From: Polaromonas sp.
Lineage (GTDB): Bacteria; Pseudomonadota; Gammaproteobacteria; Burkholderiales; Burkholderiaceae_C
Reading direction: 5' to 3'
DNA: 64,000 nt
NCBI RefSeq assembly: GCF_029945925.1
Contig: NZ_JAQSDN010000049.1
Span: 33,679-97,678, forward strand
Part shown: piece after piece, positions 17,292-26,842 of the stretch
Layout: every line of letters begins with the position of its first letter
How positions within the stretch are numbered: position 1 is the stretch's first letter
Position numbers and translations under genes: made by a program
Notes under the pieces: model-generated
The model's input: the letters and a program-made list of their open reading frames with translations, nothing else
What the model was told of the DNA's origin: nothing
The model's database searches: none

Positions 17292-20282
17292 TCAGGCGAG
17301 CACCTTGATCGGGATCACGGTGCGGCCGCTGGTGGCGGCCTCGGGCCGGGTTTCAGCGGCGGTCCGGATGATGCGTTTGATCTCGGGCACGCAGGAGCCG
17401 CAGTTGGTGCCGCATTTGAGTTTGTCCTGCAGCACCCGCAGCCGTTCGTCGTCGCTGGCCAGATACCCGGCGCCGCCGGCCGCGTGGGTGATGTCCGTCA
17501 GGCAGGCACCGATCTCGGCATCGGTGACGCTGAAACAGGTGCACACCGGTTTGCCGCGCGACAGCAGGGCCACCGGGGCCTTGGCGCCCGGCAGCAGCAG
17601 CAGGCGGCCGAAACTTTGCGCCGGCAGTTCGTCCAGCAGCAGGGTTTTGATCCAGGCCTGCGCGCTGACATCGCCTGCCAGCACGAAGCCGGCCAGTTCG
17701 GCCTGATCGCCATGACGCACCAGCCGTGCGGTGCGGTGCTGGCCTTTCTTCCTGTCCACGTAACGCAGGGCGTCAGTGCCATCCAGACCCAGAATGGACT
17801 CGATTTTTTCCAGCATGCCTTGCGGAGGCGCCTCAAAACCGGCAGCGCGGAACAACACGCCGGTGCGCTGCCGGCCTGCGTCGCCCAGCGGCACCTCGTT
17901 GGCAAAAGGCACACAGCTGCTAAACGCAAAGGCGGCCATCAAGGGCTTGAGTTGCTCGCGCGCCGCAAGGGCTTGACCCTCGGGCAGCCAGGCCATGGCC
18001 AGCAGCGACCAGGGCAGCTCGGCCTTGAGGATCTTGACGGCCGCGTGTTTGAGCTCGGGTTGTTTCGAGCTCGGGCAATAGGCCGATGTGGTCAGCGCGT
18101 TCACGCCTGCGAGCCGCTCGCCGGTACTCGACAGGCCGCTGAGGTATTCGCTGCCCCAGTGCATCGCCATGAAGGCCTGGCTGACGGCGACTTCGGGCGA
18201 GGCCTGCAGCGGCACCACGATGGAGCCGCGTTTGGAGGTGACGTGCACCAGGTCACCGTCCTTCAGGAGGCGCCGGGCCATGTCCTGCGCATTCATCTGG
18301 AGGGACGGTTCGGCGACGTGGCCAAACAGCCGGCCCAGCGTGCCGGTGCGGCTCATGCCGTGCCACTGGTCGCGCAGGCGGCCGGTGGTCAGCGAGAAGG
18401 GGTAACGCGATTCGCGCGGCTCGGCCACCGGCTTGTAAACCGTGTTGACGAAACGCGCCTTGCCGTCGTCGGTCGGGAAAATGCCGTCTTCGTAGAGCCG
18501 AACCTTGCCGGTGGTTACACCTTCTGGTAGTGGCCACTGCTGCGGCGCGGCTTCGAGCATCGCGTAACTCATGCCGGTGATGTCAAGGTCGCGCCCGCGC
18601 GTGGATTCACGGTGTTCGTTCCAGATGGCTTCCACCGCCGCCACCGCGTCGTGCAGGGAGTAGGGGAAGAGGCTTGGGTACCGGGAGCCCTCACCCCTGC
18701 CCTCTCCCGGAGGGAGAGGGAGTGAGTCCCTGGAGGTAGCGGTTCTTTCTCCTCCTGTCCCCTCTCCCCTTGGGAGAGGGCCAGGGTGAGGGCTCCCCGC
18801 CCCCAGCAACACCTCCAGCCGCTGCGCAAAGGCCACCGCAATCGACCAGTCGTGGCGCGTTTCGCCGGGCGCGGCCACCGCCGGCCGCACCCGGCTGATG
18901 CGGCGTTCGCTGTTGGTGACGGTTCCGGTTTTTTCGCCCCAGGTGGTGGCCGGCAGCAGCAGGTCGGCGTAGTCGCAGGTCGAGGTTGTGGCAAAGGCTT
19001 CCTGCACGATGACCAGCTCCGCACGCTGCAGCGCGCGCCGCACGGTGGCCTGGTCGGGCATGGACTGGGCCGGGTTGGTGCAGACTATCCACAGCGCCTT
19101 GATCTCGCCGTCGGCGGCGGCCTGAAACATTTCGACGGCGGTTTTTCCGGGCTTGTCGGGGACCGAGGGGACGCCCCACAAGGCGGCCACTTCGGCGAGG
19201 TGCTGCGGGTTGGCCAGGTCGCGATGCGCACTCAGCAGGTTCGCGAGACCACCGACCTCGCGCCCGCCCATGGCGTTCGGCTGGCCGGTCAGCGAAAACG
19301 GCCCGGCGCCGGGTTTGCCGATCTGCGCGGTGGCCAGATGCAGGTTGATCAGCGCCGCATTCTTGGCGGTGCCGCTGCTCGACTGGTTCAGGCCCTGGCA
19401 ATACAGGCTCAGGGTCGCGGCGGAAGTGGCAAACAGTTTCGCGGCGGTGAACAAGTCCTCCTTGCTGATGCCGCAGGTCTGCGACACCAGATCGGGCGTG
19501 TAGTCGCGCACCGTGGTTTTCAGCGCGTCAAAACCGTTGGTGTGTTTCGCGATCCAGGCCGGTTGGGTCCAGCCTTCCCACAGCATGCCGTTGAACAACG
19601 AGACATCGGTGCCGGGCTGGATGGGCAGGTAGAGGTCGGCGATGCCCGCGGTGTCGGTGCGGCGCGGGTCGGAGACGATGATTTTCATGGCCGGGTTGGC
19701 GGCTTTGGCATCCTCGATGCGGCGGAACAGGATGGGATGTGCGTAAGCCGTGTTGCTGCCGACGATGAAGATGCACTGCGCATGGTTGACGTCGTCGTAG
19801 CAGCTGGGCGGCGCGTCGGCGCCCAGGGTTTGCTTGTAGCCGGCCACCGCGCTGCTCATGCACAGGCGGGAGTTGGTGTCCACGTTGTTGGTGCCGATCA
19901 GGCCCTTGGCGAGTTTGTTGAAGACGTAGTAATCCTCGGTCAGCAGCTGTCCGGAGACGTAGAAACCGACCGCGTCCGGCCCGTGCTCGCGGATGATGCG
20001 CGCGAAACCGTCACTGGCCACATCGAGCGCGTTGTCCCAGCTGATGCGCTGCGGCGCGGCACCGCGCTGCGCGCGTTGCATCGGATGCAGCAGCCGGGTC
20101 TGCCGCGTGACGATGCTCGACGCGGTCAGGTGCAGGGTGGAGCCCTTGGTGCACAGCCGCCCAAAATTGGCCGGATGCTCCGGGTCGCCGCGCACACCCG
20201 TGATCTCGTCGCCCTGCGACTCGATGATCACGCCGCAGCCCACACCGCAGTAGGGGCAAGTGGAGCGCGTTTCGCGCATCAT
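17292..20282 (-). CDS. nasA: assimilatory nitrate reductase catalytic subunit (Mo-bisMGD, C-terminal BFD-like 2Fe-2S domain)
   Basis: TRSTCPYCGVGCGVIIESQGDEITGVRGDPEHPANFGRLCTKGSTL; C-terminal CTCFSVTDAEIGACLTD...CGTNCGSCVPEIKRI; likely start at MRETRS/MMRETRS. Confidence 0.92.
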   Translation of the reverse strand: MMRETRSTCPYCGVGCGVIIESQGDEITGVRGDPEHPANFGRLCTKGSTLHLTASSIVTRQTRLLHPMQRAQRGAAPQRISWDNALDVASDGFARIIREHGPDAVGFYVSGQLLTEDYYVFNKLAKGLIGTNNVDTNSRLCMSSAVAGYKQTLGADAPPSCYDDVNHAQCIFIVGSNTAYAHPILFRRIEDAKAANPAMKIIVSDPRRTDTAGIADLYLPIQPGTDVSLFNGMLWEGWTQPAWIAKHTNGFDALKTTVRDYTPDLVSQTCGISKEDLFTAAKLFATSAATLSLYCQGLNQSSSGTAKNAALINLHLATAQIGKPGAGPFSLTGQPNAMGGREVGGLANLLSAHRDLANPQHLAEVAALWGVPSVPDKPGKTAVEMFQAAADGEIKALWIVCTNPAQSMPDQATVRRALQRAELVIVQEAFATTSTCDYADLLLPATTWGEKTGTVTNSERRISRVRPAVAAPGETRHDWSIAVAFAQRLEVLLGAGSPHPGPLPRGEGTGGERTATSRDSLPLPPGEGRGEGSRYPSLFPYSLHDAVAAVEAIWNEHRESTRGRDLDITGMSYAMLEAAPQQWPLPEGVTTGKVRLYEDGIFPTDDGKARFVNTVYKPVAEPRESRYPFSLTTGRLRDQWHGMSRTGTLGRLFGHVAEPSLQMNAQDMARRLLKDGDLVHVTSKRGSIVVPLQASPEVAVSQAFMAMHWGSEYLSGLSSTGERLAGVNALTTSAYCPSSKQPELKHAAVKILKAELPWSLLAMAWLPEGQALAAREQLKPLMAAFAFSSCVPFANEVPLGDAGRQRTGVLFRAAGFEAPPQGMLEKIESILGLDGTDALRYVDRKKGQHRTARLVRHGDQAELAGFVLAGDVSAQAWIKTLLLDELPAQSFGRLLLLPGAKAPVALLSRGKPVCTCFSVTDAEIGACLTDITHAAGGAGYLASDDERLRVLQDKLKCGTNCGSCVPEIKRIIRTAAETRPEAATSGRTVIPIKVLA
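18683..18797. repeat. 115-bp palindromic REP-like element with 14-bp perfect terminal inverted repeats, in frame inside nasA
   Basis: GGGAGCCCTCACCC (18683) ... GGGTGAGGGCTCCC (18784-18797); translated as SPHPGPLPRGEG...LPLPPGEGRGEG. Confidence 0.85.
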
Positions 20283-20380
20283 GAATTGCTCCTGCTGCGG
20301 TGTTTCATGGTTATCGCAAAGCGATCCGCGGCTCCAGCCGCGAGATCGCAGAAGGGGCAAGTGGATCTGGTTTCCTTGAC

Positions 20381-20481
20381 CCCCTCTCCCCCTGGGAGAG
20401 GGCAGGGGTGAGGGCTCCCCGTTTTGGCCAGAGTCACGTCGCTGCCCTCACCCTAACCCTCTCCCGGCGGAAGAGGGGACA
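20381..20481. repeat. Second copy of the PHPGPLPRGEG-type REP-like element (nirD-nasA junction)
   Basis: CCCCCTCTCCCCCTGGGAGAGGGCAGGGGTGAGGGCTCCCC...GCCCTCACCCTAACCCTCTCCCGGCGGAAGAGGGG. Confidence 0.8.
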
Positions 20482-20854
20482 AGCGGTTTGGTCCAGCGAC
20501 CGGCGGCGCCAGGTCCAGGGCGAGCGTGGCCAGCTCGACCGGGTCCAGCAGCACCTGGCCGGCTTCGACCTTGCAGGCAAATTTCGGTGTGCAGCCTTCA
20601 TCGGCGCCCTGGGCGCAGCCGTCGGCCAGGCCGATGGTCCAGTTGTGCAGCGGGCAGGCCACACGGGTGCCGAACACGATGCCCTGGCTCAAGGGGCCAC
20701 CCTTGTGCGGGCAGCGGTCCAGCAATGCAAACACCTGGTCCTGGCCGTTGCGGAAAATCGCCACATCCACACCGCGTGGCCTGGCCACCCGGCGCGCGCC
20801 CAGCACGGGGATGTCCTCGACCCGGCAAATCACGGTCCATTCGTTCATCTTCAT
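20453..20854 (-). CDS. nirD: nitrite reductase [NAD(P)H] small subunit (Rieske-like)
   Basis: WTVICRVEDIPVLGARRV...CPHKGGPLSQGIVFGTRVACPLHNWTI; the C-terminal RLSPLPPGEG is repeat-derived. Confidence 0.9.
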   Translation of the reverse strand: MKMNEWTVICRVEDIPVLGARRVARPRGVDVAIFRNGQDQVFALLDRCPHKGGPLSQGIVFGTRVACPLHNWTIGLADGCAQGADEGCTPKFACKVEAGQVLLDPVELATLALDLAPPVAGPNRLSPLPPGEG

Positions 20855-23298
20855 GCCTCCTGCCCCACGGCTTCCAGTTTGGTGAACTGCCGCGCATCGA
20901 CGGACGCCTTGTCGAGCTCGAACCAGGGATCGGGTTCACCGTCGAGCGCGAACTGCAATTGGTCCCAGAGCTTCTTGCGGCCCTCGTGGTCCTCGAGGAT
21001 TTTTTTCTTCACGTAGTCCAGGCCGACGCGGTTCACGTAGTGCACCGTGCGCTCCAGATACCAGCCTTCCTGCCGGTACAGCTCGCAGAAGGCGCCGGTG
21101 TATTCGAGCACCTCGGCGGCGGTCTTGAGCTTGGTGAAAAAATGCGCGACTTCGGTCTTGATGCCGCCGTTGCCGGCGATGTACATCTCCCAGCCCGAGT
21201 CGACGGCGATGATGCCGACGTCCTTGATGCCGGATTCGGCGCAGTTGCGCGGGCAACCTGACACCGCGAACTTGACCTTGTGCGGCGCGTACATGCGCCA
21301 CATCGCGCGCTCCAGGTCCTTGCCCATCTGTGTGCTGTCCTGCGTGCCCATGCGGCACCACTCGCTGCCGACGCAGGTTTTCACCGTGCGCAGCGCCTTG
21401 GCATAGGCATGGCCGGAGGGCATGCCGATGTCCTTCCAGACGTTCTGCAGGTCTTCCTTTTTTACGCCCAGCAGGTCGATGCGCTGGCCGCCGGTGACCT
21501 TGACCGTCGGGATCTTGTACTTGTCCACCGCATCGGCGATGCGGCGCAGCTCGCTGGCTGTGGTTTCGCCGCCCCACATGCGCGGGATCACGCTGTAGGT
21601 GCCGTCTTTCTGGATGTTGGCATGGCTGCGCTCGTTGATGTAGCGGCTTTGCGGATCGTCTTTGGCTTCCTTGGGCCAGATGCTGATCAGGTAGTAGTTG
21701 ACGGCCGGGCGGCAGCTCGCGCAGCCGTTCGGTGTGCGCCATTCCATGAATTTGAAGGTATCGGCGATGGTCATCAGCTTGTTGTTGCGGATGGCATCGC
21801 GCACCGCCTGATGGCCGTGGTCGGTGCAGCCGCACATGGCCTTGAGCTTGGGCGTGGCCGAGTAGTCGCCGCCCGCGGTGGCCATCAGGATCTGCTCGAC
21901 CAGACCGGTGCAGGAGCCGCAGGAGGCGCTGGCCTTGGTGTGTTTGCGCACCTCGTCGAGCGTGAACAGGCCTTTTTCCTTGATGGCCTTGCAGATGGTG
22001 CCCTTGGTCACGCCGTTGCAGCCGCAGACCTCGGCCTCCATGGGCATGGCCGCCGCCTTGTTGTGGCCTTCATGGCCGGCGTCGCCGATGTTGGACTCGC
22101 CGAACATCAGTTTGTCGCGGATGTCGCCGACGCTGCGGCCGTCGCGCAGCAACTTGAAGTAATACGAGCCGTCCACGGTGTCGCCGTAGAGGCAGGCGCC
22201 AATGAGCTTGTCGTCCCGGATGACCAGCTTTTTGTAGACTCCGCCGAAGGGGTCGCTCATGACGATTTCTTCGGTGCCTTCGCCGCCCATGAACTCGCCG
22301 GCCGAGAACAGGTCGATGCCGGTCACTTTCAGTTTGGTCGATGTCAGCGAGCCGGTGTAGCGGCCAATGCCGAACTGCGCCAGGTGGTTGGCTGCGACCT
22401 TGGCCTGCTCGAACAGCGGTGCCACCAGGCCATAGGCGATGCCGCGGTGGGCAGCGCATTCGCCCACGCTGTAGATGCGCGCGTCGGTCACCGTCTGCAT
22501 GGTGTCGTTGACGACGATGCCCTTGTTGCAGTGCAGGCGCATTTTTTCGGCGAGTTCGGTGTTCGGGCGTATGCCGACCGCCATGACCACGAGGTCAGTG
22601 GCCACTTCTGTGCCGTCCTTGAATTTGATGGTGATGACCCGTCCGTCCGGACCACCCACCAGCTCTTGGGTCTGCGCACCCATCAGGAACTTCAGGCCGC
22701 GGTCTTCCAGTGACTTCTGCAGCAGCTTGCCGGCCACGCTGTCGAGCTGGCGCTCCATGAGGGTGGGCATCACATGCACCACGCTGACGTCCATGCCGCG
22801 CAGCATCAGGCCGTTGGCGGCCTCCAGGCCGAGCAGGCCGCCGCCGATCACCACAGCCTTTTTGTACTTGACCGATGCATCGATCATGGCGTTGGTATCG
22901 GCGATGTCGCGGTAGGCAATCACGCCCTTCAGGTCCTTGCCGGGCACGGGCAGGATGAAAGGGTTGGAGCCGGTGCACATCAGCAGGCGGTCGTAGCCTT
23001 CCTCGGTCCCGTCTTCGGCGCGCACCACGCGCCGGATGCGGTCGACCTCCATGACTTTCTTGCCGGCGTGCAGGGTGATGTGCTTGTCCTTGTACCAGTC
23101 CCAGCTGTTGAGCACGATCTCGTCGAGGGTCTGCTCACCGGCCAGCACGGGGGAAAGCAGGATGCGGTTGTAGTTGGGATGCGGCTCGGCGCCGAACACC
23201 GTGATGTCATACAGCTCGGGCGCAACCTTGAGCAGTTCCTCGATGGTACGGACGCCCGCCATGCCGTTGCCGACCATGACCAGTTTTGATTTTTTCAT
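20851..23298 (-). CDS. nirB: nitrite reductase [NAD(P)H] large subunit
   Basis: MKKSKLVMVGNGMAGVRTIEELLKVAPELYDITVFGAEPHPNYNRILLSPVL...; sirohaem/4Fe-4S motif GCPRNCAESGIKD. Confidence 0.94.
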   Translation of the reverse strand: MKKSKLVMVGNGMAGVRTIEELLKVAPELYDITVFGAEPHPNYNRILLSPVLAGEQTLDEIVLNSWDWYKDKHITLHAGKKVMEVDRIRRVVRAEDGTEEGYDRLLMCTGSNPFILPVPGKDLKGVIAYRDIADTNAMIDASVKYKKAVVIGGGLLGLEAANGLMLRGMDVSVVHVMPTLMERQLDSVAGKLLQKSLEDRGLKFLMGAQTQELVGGPDGRVITIKFKDGTEVATDLVVMAVGIRPNTELAEKMRLHCNKGIVVNDTMQTVTDARIYSVGECAAHRGIAYGLVAPLFEQAKVAANHLAQFGIGRYTGSLTSTKLKVTGIDLFSAGEFMGGEGTEEIVMSDPFGGVYKKLVIRDDKLIGACLYGDTVDGSYYFKLLRDGRSVGDIRDKLMFGESNIGDAGHEGHNKAAAMPMEAEVCGCNGVTKGTICKAIKEKGLFTLDEVRKHTKASASCGSCTGLVEQILMATAGGDYSATPKLKAMCGCTDHGHQAVRDAIRNNKLMTIADTFKFMEWRTPNGCASCRPAVNYYLISIWPKEAKDDPQSRYINERSHANIQKDGTYSVIPRMWGGETTASELRRIADAVDKYKIPTVKVTGGQRIDLLGVKKEDLQNVWKDIGMPSGHAYAKALRTVKTCVGSEWCRMGTQDSTQMGKDLERAMWRMYAPHKVKFAVSGCPRNCAESGIKDVGIIAVDSGWEMYIAGNGGIKTEVAHFFTKLKTAAEVLEYTGAFCELYRQEGWYLERTVHYVNRVGLDYVKKKILEDHEGRKKLWDQLQFALDGEPDPWFELDKASVDARQFTKLEAVGQEA

Positions 23299-23745
23299 CG
23301 TGCCACTCCAATGGGGGCCGGTGCCGTAGGCGCAAGCGCCAAAGCCGTGCCGGCTTGCGAAAAATGGGGGGTGAAGACCATGATGTTCTCTCCTGCAGAA
23401 CAGGGACCCGGCTGTGGCCGGTATGAGGGACACCAATACGCACGTCGTTATGCGCAGAACCCGCAATGTGCTGGTTGCGGGTGGGCGCGTCGTTGCGCCC
23501 GTGAAGGTCTACGCAAAAGTTGTGCCATGAGGCGTCATGGGTGGCGCGCCTCAAGGCGTGGCCGTGGCGCGCACGGGAAGGCCGGCCTTTTCTACCCGTG
23601 CACTGCACTCAGCCCGATGCAGCGCTGGTTGCCGCATGGGTCCGGGTGGTTCGCCGTCTGCACCAAAGGCGGGCATGCGCAGGGCTTGTCATGGTGCAGG
23701 GTGTGCCCCCGTCTCGGGAGGCTGGCTGGAAAGAGGCCTTGACGC

Positions 23746-24882
23746 TTAAAGCCCGACGCCCAGCACCTCGGTGCCATCCACGGCACCGCTGCGGCCCGGC
23801 AGGGAAAAGCGCTTGCGCCGCCCTGTCTTCACGGCGCCGGCGACCTCGCGCAGCAAGGTGGCGCTCGCCGCAATCTTCCAGCCGGCCGAGGTGGCCTGCT
23901 TCTGCAGCTGCAGAGTGGTGCTGACGCTTTCGCCGACCGGCAGAACCTGGGCGTTGCCCCACAACGGGTCCTCCAGTTTGGCCAGCGTCACCGGGCCGCT
24001 GTTCAGGCCCACACAGATTTCAAAACGCGGCAGCGAGCGCCCGGAAAAATGGCTGAGCAAAAAGCCCTGCACCCGCTGGGCGGCGTCGATCAGGCCCAAG
24101 GCCGCCCGGGTGGCACGCAGGCCGTGGTTGACGGTCTCGGTGTCCGTGCTGTCCACGAACACGGCCAGCAGGCCTTCGCCGACAAACTGCATGTGGAAGA
24201 CGCCGAAAAGATAGAGGGTATCGCCCGCATTCTTGTAAAACTCGCGCACGACCTCGCTGAGTTCCGTGCTGGAGAGTTTTTCAGCCAGCGCCGGGAAGTT
24301 GACCACGTCGACAAAGAGAACGCTGGCGCTGGAAAACCTGCGGTCCGCGACCAGCGTTTCCGCCGAGGGCCATTTGTCGGCGAGTTCGGCCAGCATTCTT
24401 TTTTCATAGAGGCTGCCCAGCTTCTTTTCCTGTTCCCTCAGGGCCTGCCCGATTGCTGCGCCGACCGCCTGCTCCTGGACGGACTGGCGCATCAGCTGCT
24501 TGTTGAGCTGGGTGGCGGTTGCTGCCAGCAGTTCCTCGAAAACCAGGGGTTTGGTCAGGTAGTCGTCCGCGCCGCTGGTCATGCCGGTGCGGACGTGGGC
24601 GCGTTCCTGCAGCGAGGTCAGCAGGATGACGGGTGTGGCCTGGATGGCGGGGTCGTTGCGCAGCGCCTGCAACATGGCAAAACCGTCCATCACGGGCATG
24701 TTGACATCGCTGACCACCAGGTCGGGTGCGTTGCCCCGCACCAGCGCCAGCCCGGCGGCGCCGTTGTCCGCCTCCACAACCTCATAACCCTCAAAGCGCA
24801 AGGCAGCCGCGATCAGGGTGCGGATCGCCTCATCGTCATCAATGACCACAATCAGGGCCATCTCTTTATTCCATGAAAACAA
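23746..24882 (-). CDS. response regulator receiver + class III nucleotide-cyclase-like output domain
   Basis: IVVIDDDEAIRTLIAAALRFEGYEVVEADNG...PDLVVSDVNMPVMDGF then SSASVLFVDVVNFPALAEKLSSTEL...FVGEGLLAVF. Confidence 0.75.
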   Translation of the reverse strand: MFSWNKEMALIVVIDDDEAIRTLIAAALRFEGYEVVEADNGAAGLALVRGNAPDLVVSDVNMPVMDGFAMLQALRNDPAIQATPVILLTSLQERAHVRTGMTSGADDYLTKPLVFEELLAATATQLNKQLMRQSVQEQAVGAAIGQALREQEKKLGSLYEKRMLAELADKWPSAETLVADRRFSSASVLFVDVVNFPALAEKLSSTELSEVVREFYKNAGDTLYLFGVFHMQFVGEGLLAVFVDSTDTETVNHGLRATRAALGLIDAAQRVQGFLLSHFSGRSLPRFEICVGLNSGPVTLAKLEDPLWGNAQVLPVGESVSTTLQLQKQATSAGWKIAASATLLREVAGAVKTGRRKRFSLPGRSGAVDGTEVLGVGL

Positions 24883-25013
24883 GCGTCATGGCCGGAAGCT
24901 TACCAGCGCGGTTGGCATGCCGGCGACAGGCCCCACGTTCGCCAGGCCGGCCTGTCCCCGTTCGGCCTGCTGCGGTGTCAGTCACACCGGGTGGTGCGCC
25001 CTGCGTCTGCCGG

Positions 25014-25823
25014 TCAGGCGGCTTTTTCGACGTGGCCCTGGCGCGTGTAGAGGAAATCGATCACCGCCTTGCGGTAATGCAGGTACTCGGAGCTTTCGGC
25101 CAGCGCCACCCGGTCGCGCGGGCGGGGCAGGGCCACGCTCAGCACTTCGCCGATGGTGGCCGAGGGGCCGTTGGTCATCATCACGATGCGGTCGGACAGC
25201 AGCACGGCTTCGTCCACGTCGTGCGTCACCATCACCACCGTGCTCTGGGTGTTGGCAACGATCTGCAACAGCTCATCCTGCAGTTTGGCACGTGTCAGGG
25301 CGTCGAGGGCGCCAAACGGTTCGTCCAGCAGCAACACCTTGGGCTCCATGCACAGTGCGCGGGCAATGCCGACGCGCTGCTTCATGCCACCCGAGATTTC
25401 GCCGGGGCGTTTTTGCGCCGCAGCGGTGAGACCGACCATGGCCAGCGCCGCGTCGGTGCGGGCCTTGAGTTGCGCCTTGTTCTCTTTGGCTGCAAACACC
25501 CGCTCCACCGCAAGGTAGACATTTTCAAAACAGGTGAGCCAGGGCAGCAGAGAGTGGTTCTGGAACACCACCGCGCGCTCGGGGCCCGGACCGGAGATTT
25601 CGCGGTTGGCGCACAGCAGCGTGCCTTGCGTTGGCGTGGTCAGGCCGGCAATCAGGTTGAGCAGCGTGGACTTGCCGCAGCCCGAGTGGCCGATCAGCGC
25701 CACAAACTCGCCCTTGGCGACCGTCAGGTTGATGTTCTGCAATGCGCAGAACGGGCCTTTTTTGGTCTTGAAGGTCTGCTCGACGCCCTGGATCTCGATG
25801 TATTTGGTGGTCAATGAACTCAT
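25014..25823 (-). CDS. nrtD: nitrate ABC transporter ATP-binding protein
   Basis: LIGHSGCGKSTLLNLIAGL, EISGGMKQRVGIARAL, LLLDEPFGALDALTR. Confidence 0.88.
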   Translation of the reverse strand: MSSLTTKYIEIQGVEQTFKTKKGPFCALQNINLTVAKGEFVALIGHSGCGKSTLLNLIAGLTTPTQGTLLCANREISGPGPERAVVFQNHSLLPWLTCFENVYLAVERVFAAKENKAQLKARTDAALAMVGLTAAAQKRPGEISGGMKQRVGIARALCMEPKVLLLDEPFGALDALTRAKLQDELLQIVANTQSTVVMVTHDVDEAVLLSDRIVMMTNGPSATIGEVLSVALPRPRDRVALAESSEYLHYRKAVIDFLYTRQGHVEKAA

Positions 25824-25852
25824 GATGCGTCCTTGGTTGGCAGGCCGGAGGC

Positions 25853-26818
25853 CTAGCTTTTCACTTCTTCAAACGTAAAGGCCGTGGCGATCTTGATCAG
25901 CACAAATTCCAGCACCAGCCCGACGATGCCGATCACGAAAATTGCGATGATGATGTTCTTGACATTGAGGTTGTTCCATTCGTCCCAGACCCAGAAGCCG
26001 ATGCCGACACCGCCGGTCAACATTTCTGCCGCGACGATGACCAGCCAGGCGGTGCCAACGGCCAGCCGTACACCGGTCAGCATGTAAGGCAGTACGGCGG
26101 GAAAGAGGATCCTGGTGACGATCTTCCATTCGCTGAGGTTGAGCACGCGCGCCACGTTCATGTAGTCCTGCGGCACGCGCTGCACGCCGACGGCGGTGTT
26201 GATGATCATGGGCCAGATCGAACAGATGAAGATGGTCCAGATGGCGGCCGGATCGGCGCCCTTGAACACCAGCAGGCCGATTGGCAGCCAGGCCAGCGGC
26301 GACACCGGACGCAGCAGGCTGATCAGGGGGTTGAACATGCGGCTCAGGAAGGTGAAGCGGCCAATCATGAAACCCACCGGAATGCCCACCACGGCCGCCA
26401 GGCCGAAGCCCATGGCCACGCGCTTGAGCGAGGACAGCACGTTCCATCCCACACCCTGGTCGTTCGGCCCCTTGCTGTAGAACGGGTCCTTGAAGATTTC
26501 GATGGCCTGGATAAAAGTGTCTTTCGGCGAGGGAATGCTGGCGCCGGTGCCCATGGACACCAGTTCCCAGACCAGTACCAGCAAACCCATGCCGAGCAGC
26601 GGCGGCAGAATGCCCAGCCAGAGCCAGGAGGCATCGCGCGAGGATTTGGCGGCGGCCGCCGCCGGTGAGCTGGTTTTCATGTCATTTTGGGCTGTAGCCC
26701 CCGTAGGGTAAGGGGAACAAGCTATTAATTGTGTAGCGGCTGATTCCCTGGGTTTGTCCGCGTTGCGGCCCGCCGGGGCGGCTGCTTCGAGCGGGCTGTG
26801 GAAGACGGCACTGACCAT
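25853..26818 (-). CDS. nrtB: nitrate ABC transporter permease
   Basis: LRPVSPLAWLPIGLLVFKGADPAAIWTIFICSIWPMIINTAVG; start may be MKTSSPAAAAAKS (~26680). Confidence 0.88.
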   Translation of the reverse strand: MVSAVFHSPLEAAAPAGRNADKPRESAATQLIACSPYPTGATAQNDMKTSSPAAAAAKSSRDASWLWLGILPPLLGMGLLVLVWELVSMGTGASIPSPKDTFIQAIEIFKDPFYSKGPNDQGVGWNVLSSLKRVAMGFGLAAVVGIPVGFMIGRFTFLSRMFNPLISLLRPVSPLAWLPIGLLVFKGADPAAIWTIFICSIWPMIINTAVGVQRVPQDYMNVARVLNLSEWKIVTRILFPAVLPYMLTGVRLAVGTAWLVIVAAEMLTGGVGIGFWVWDEWNNLNVKNIIIAIFVIGIVGLVLEFVLIKIATAFTFEEVKS

Positions 26819-26842
26819 GGTGATCTCCTTGATGCAGCCTGA

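Noticed and set aside
23311-23742. ORFs between nirB and the cyclase gene
   Set aside because: Several overlapping ORFs on both strands, no family signature; treated as the nirB upstream region.
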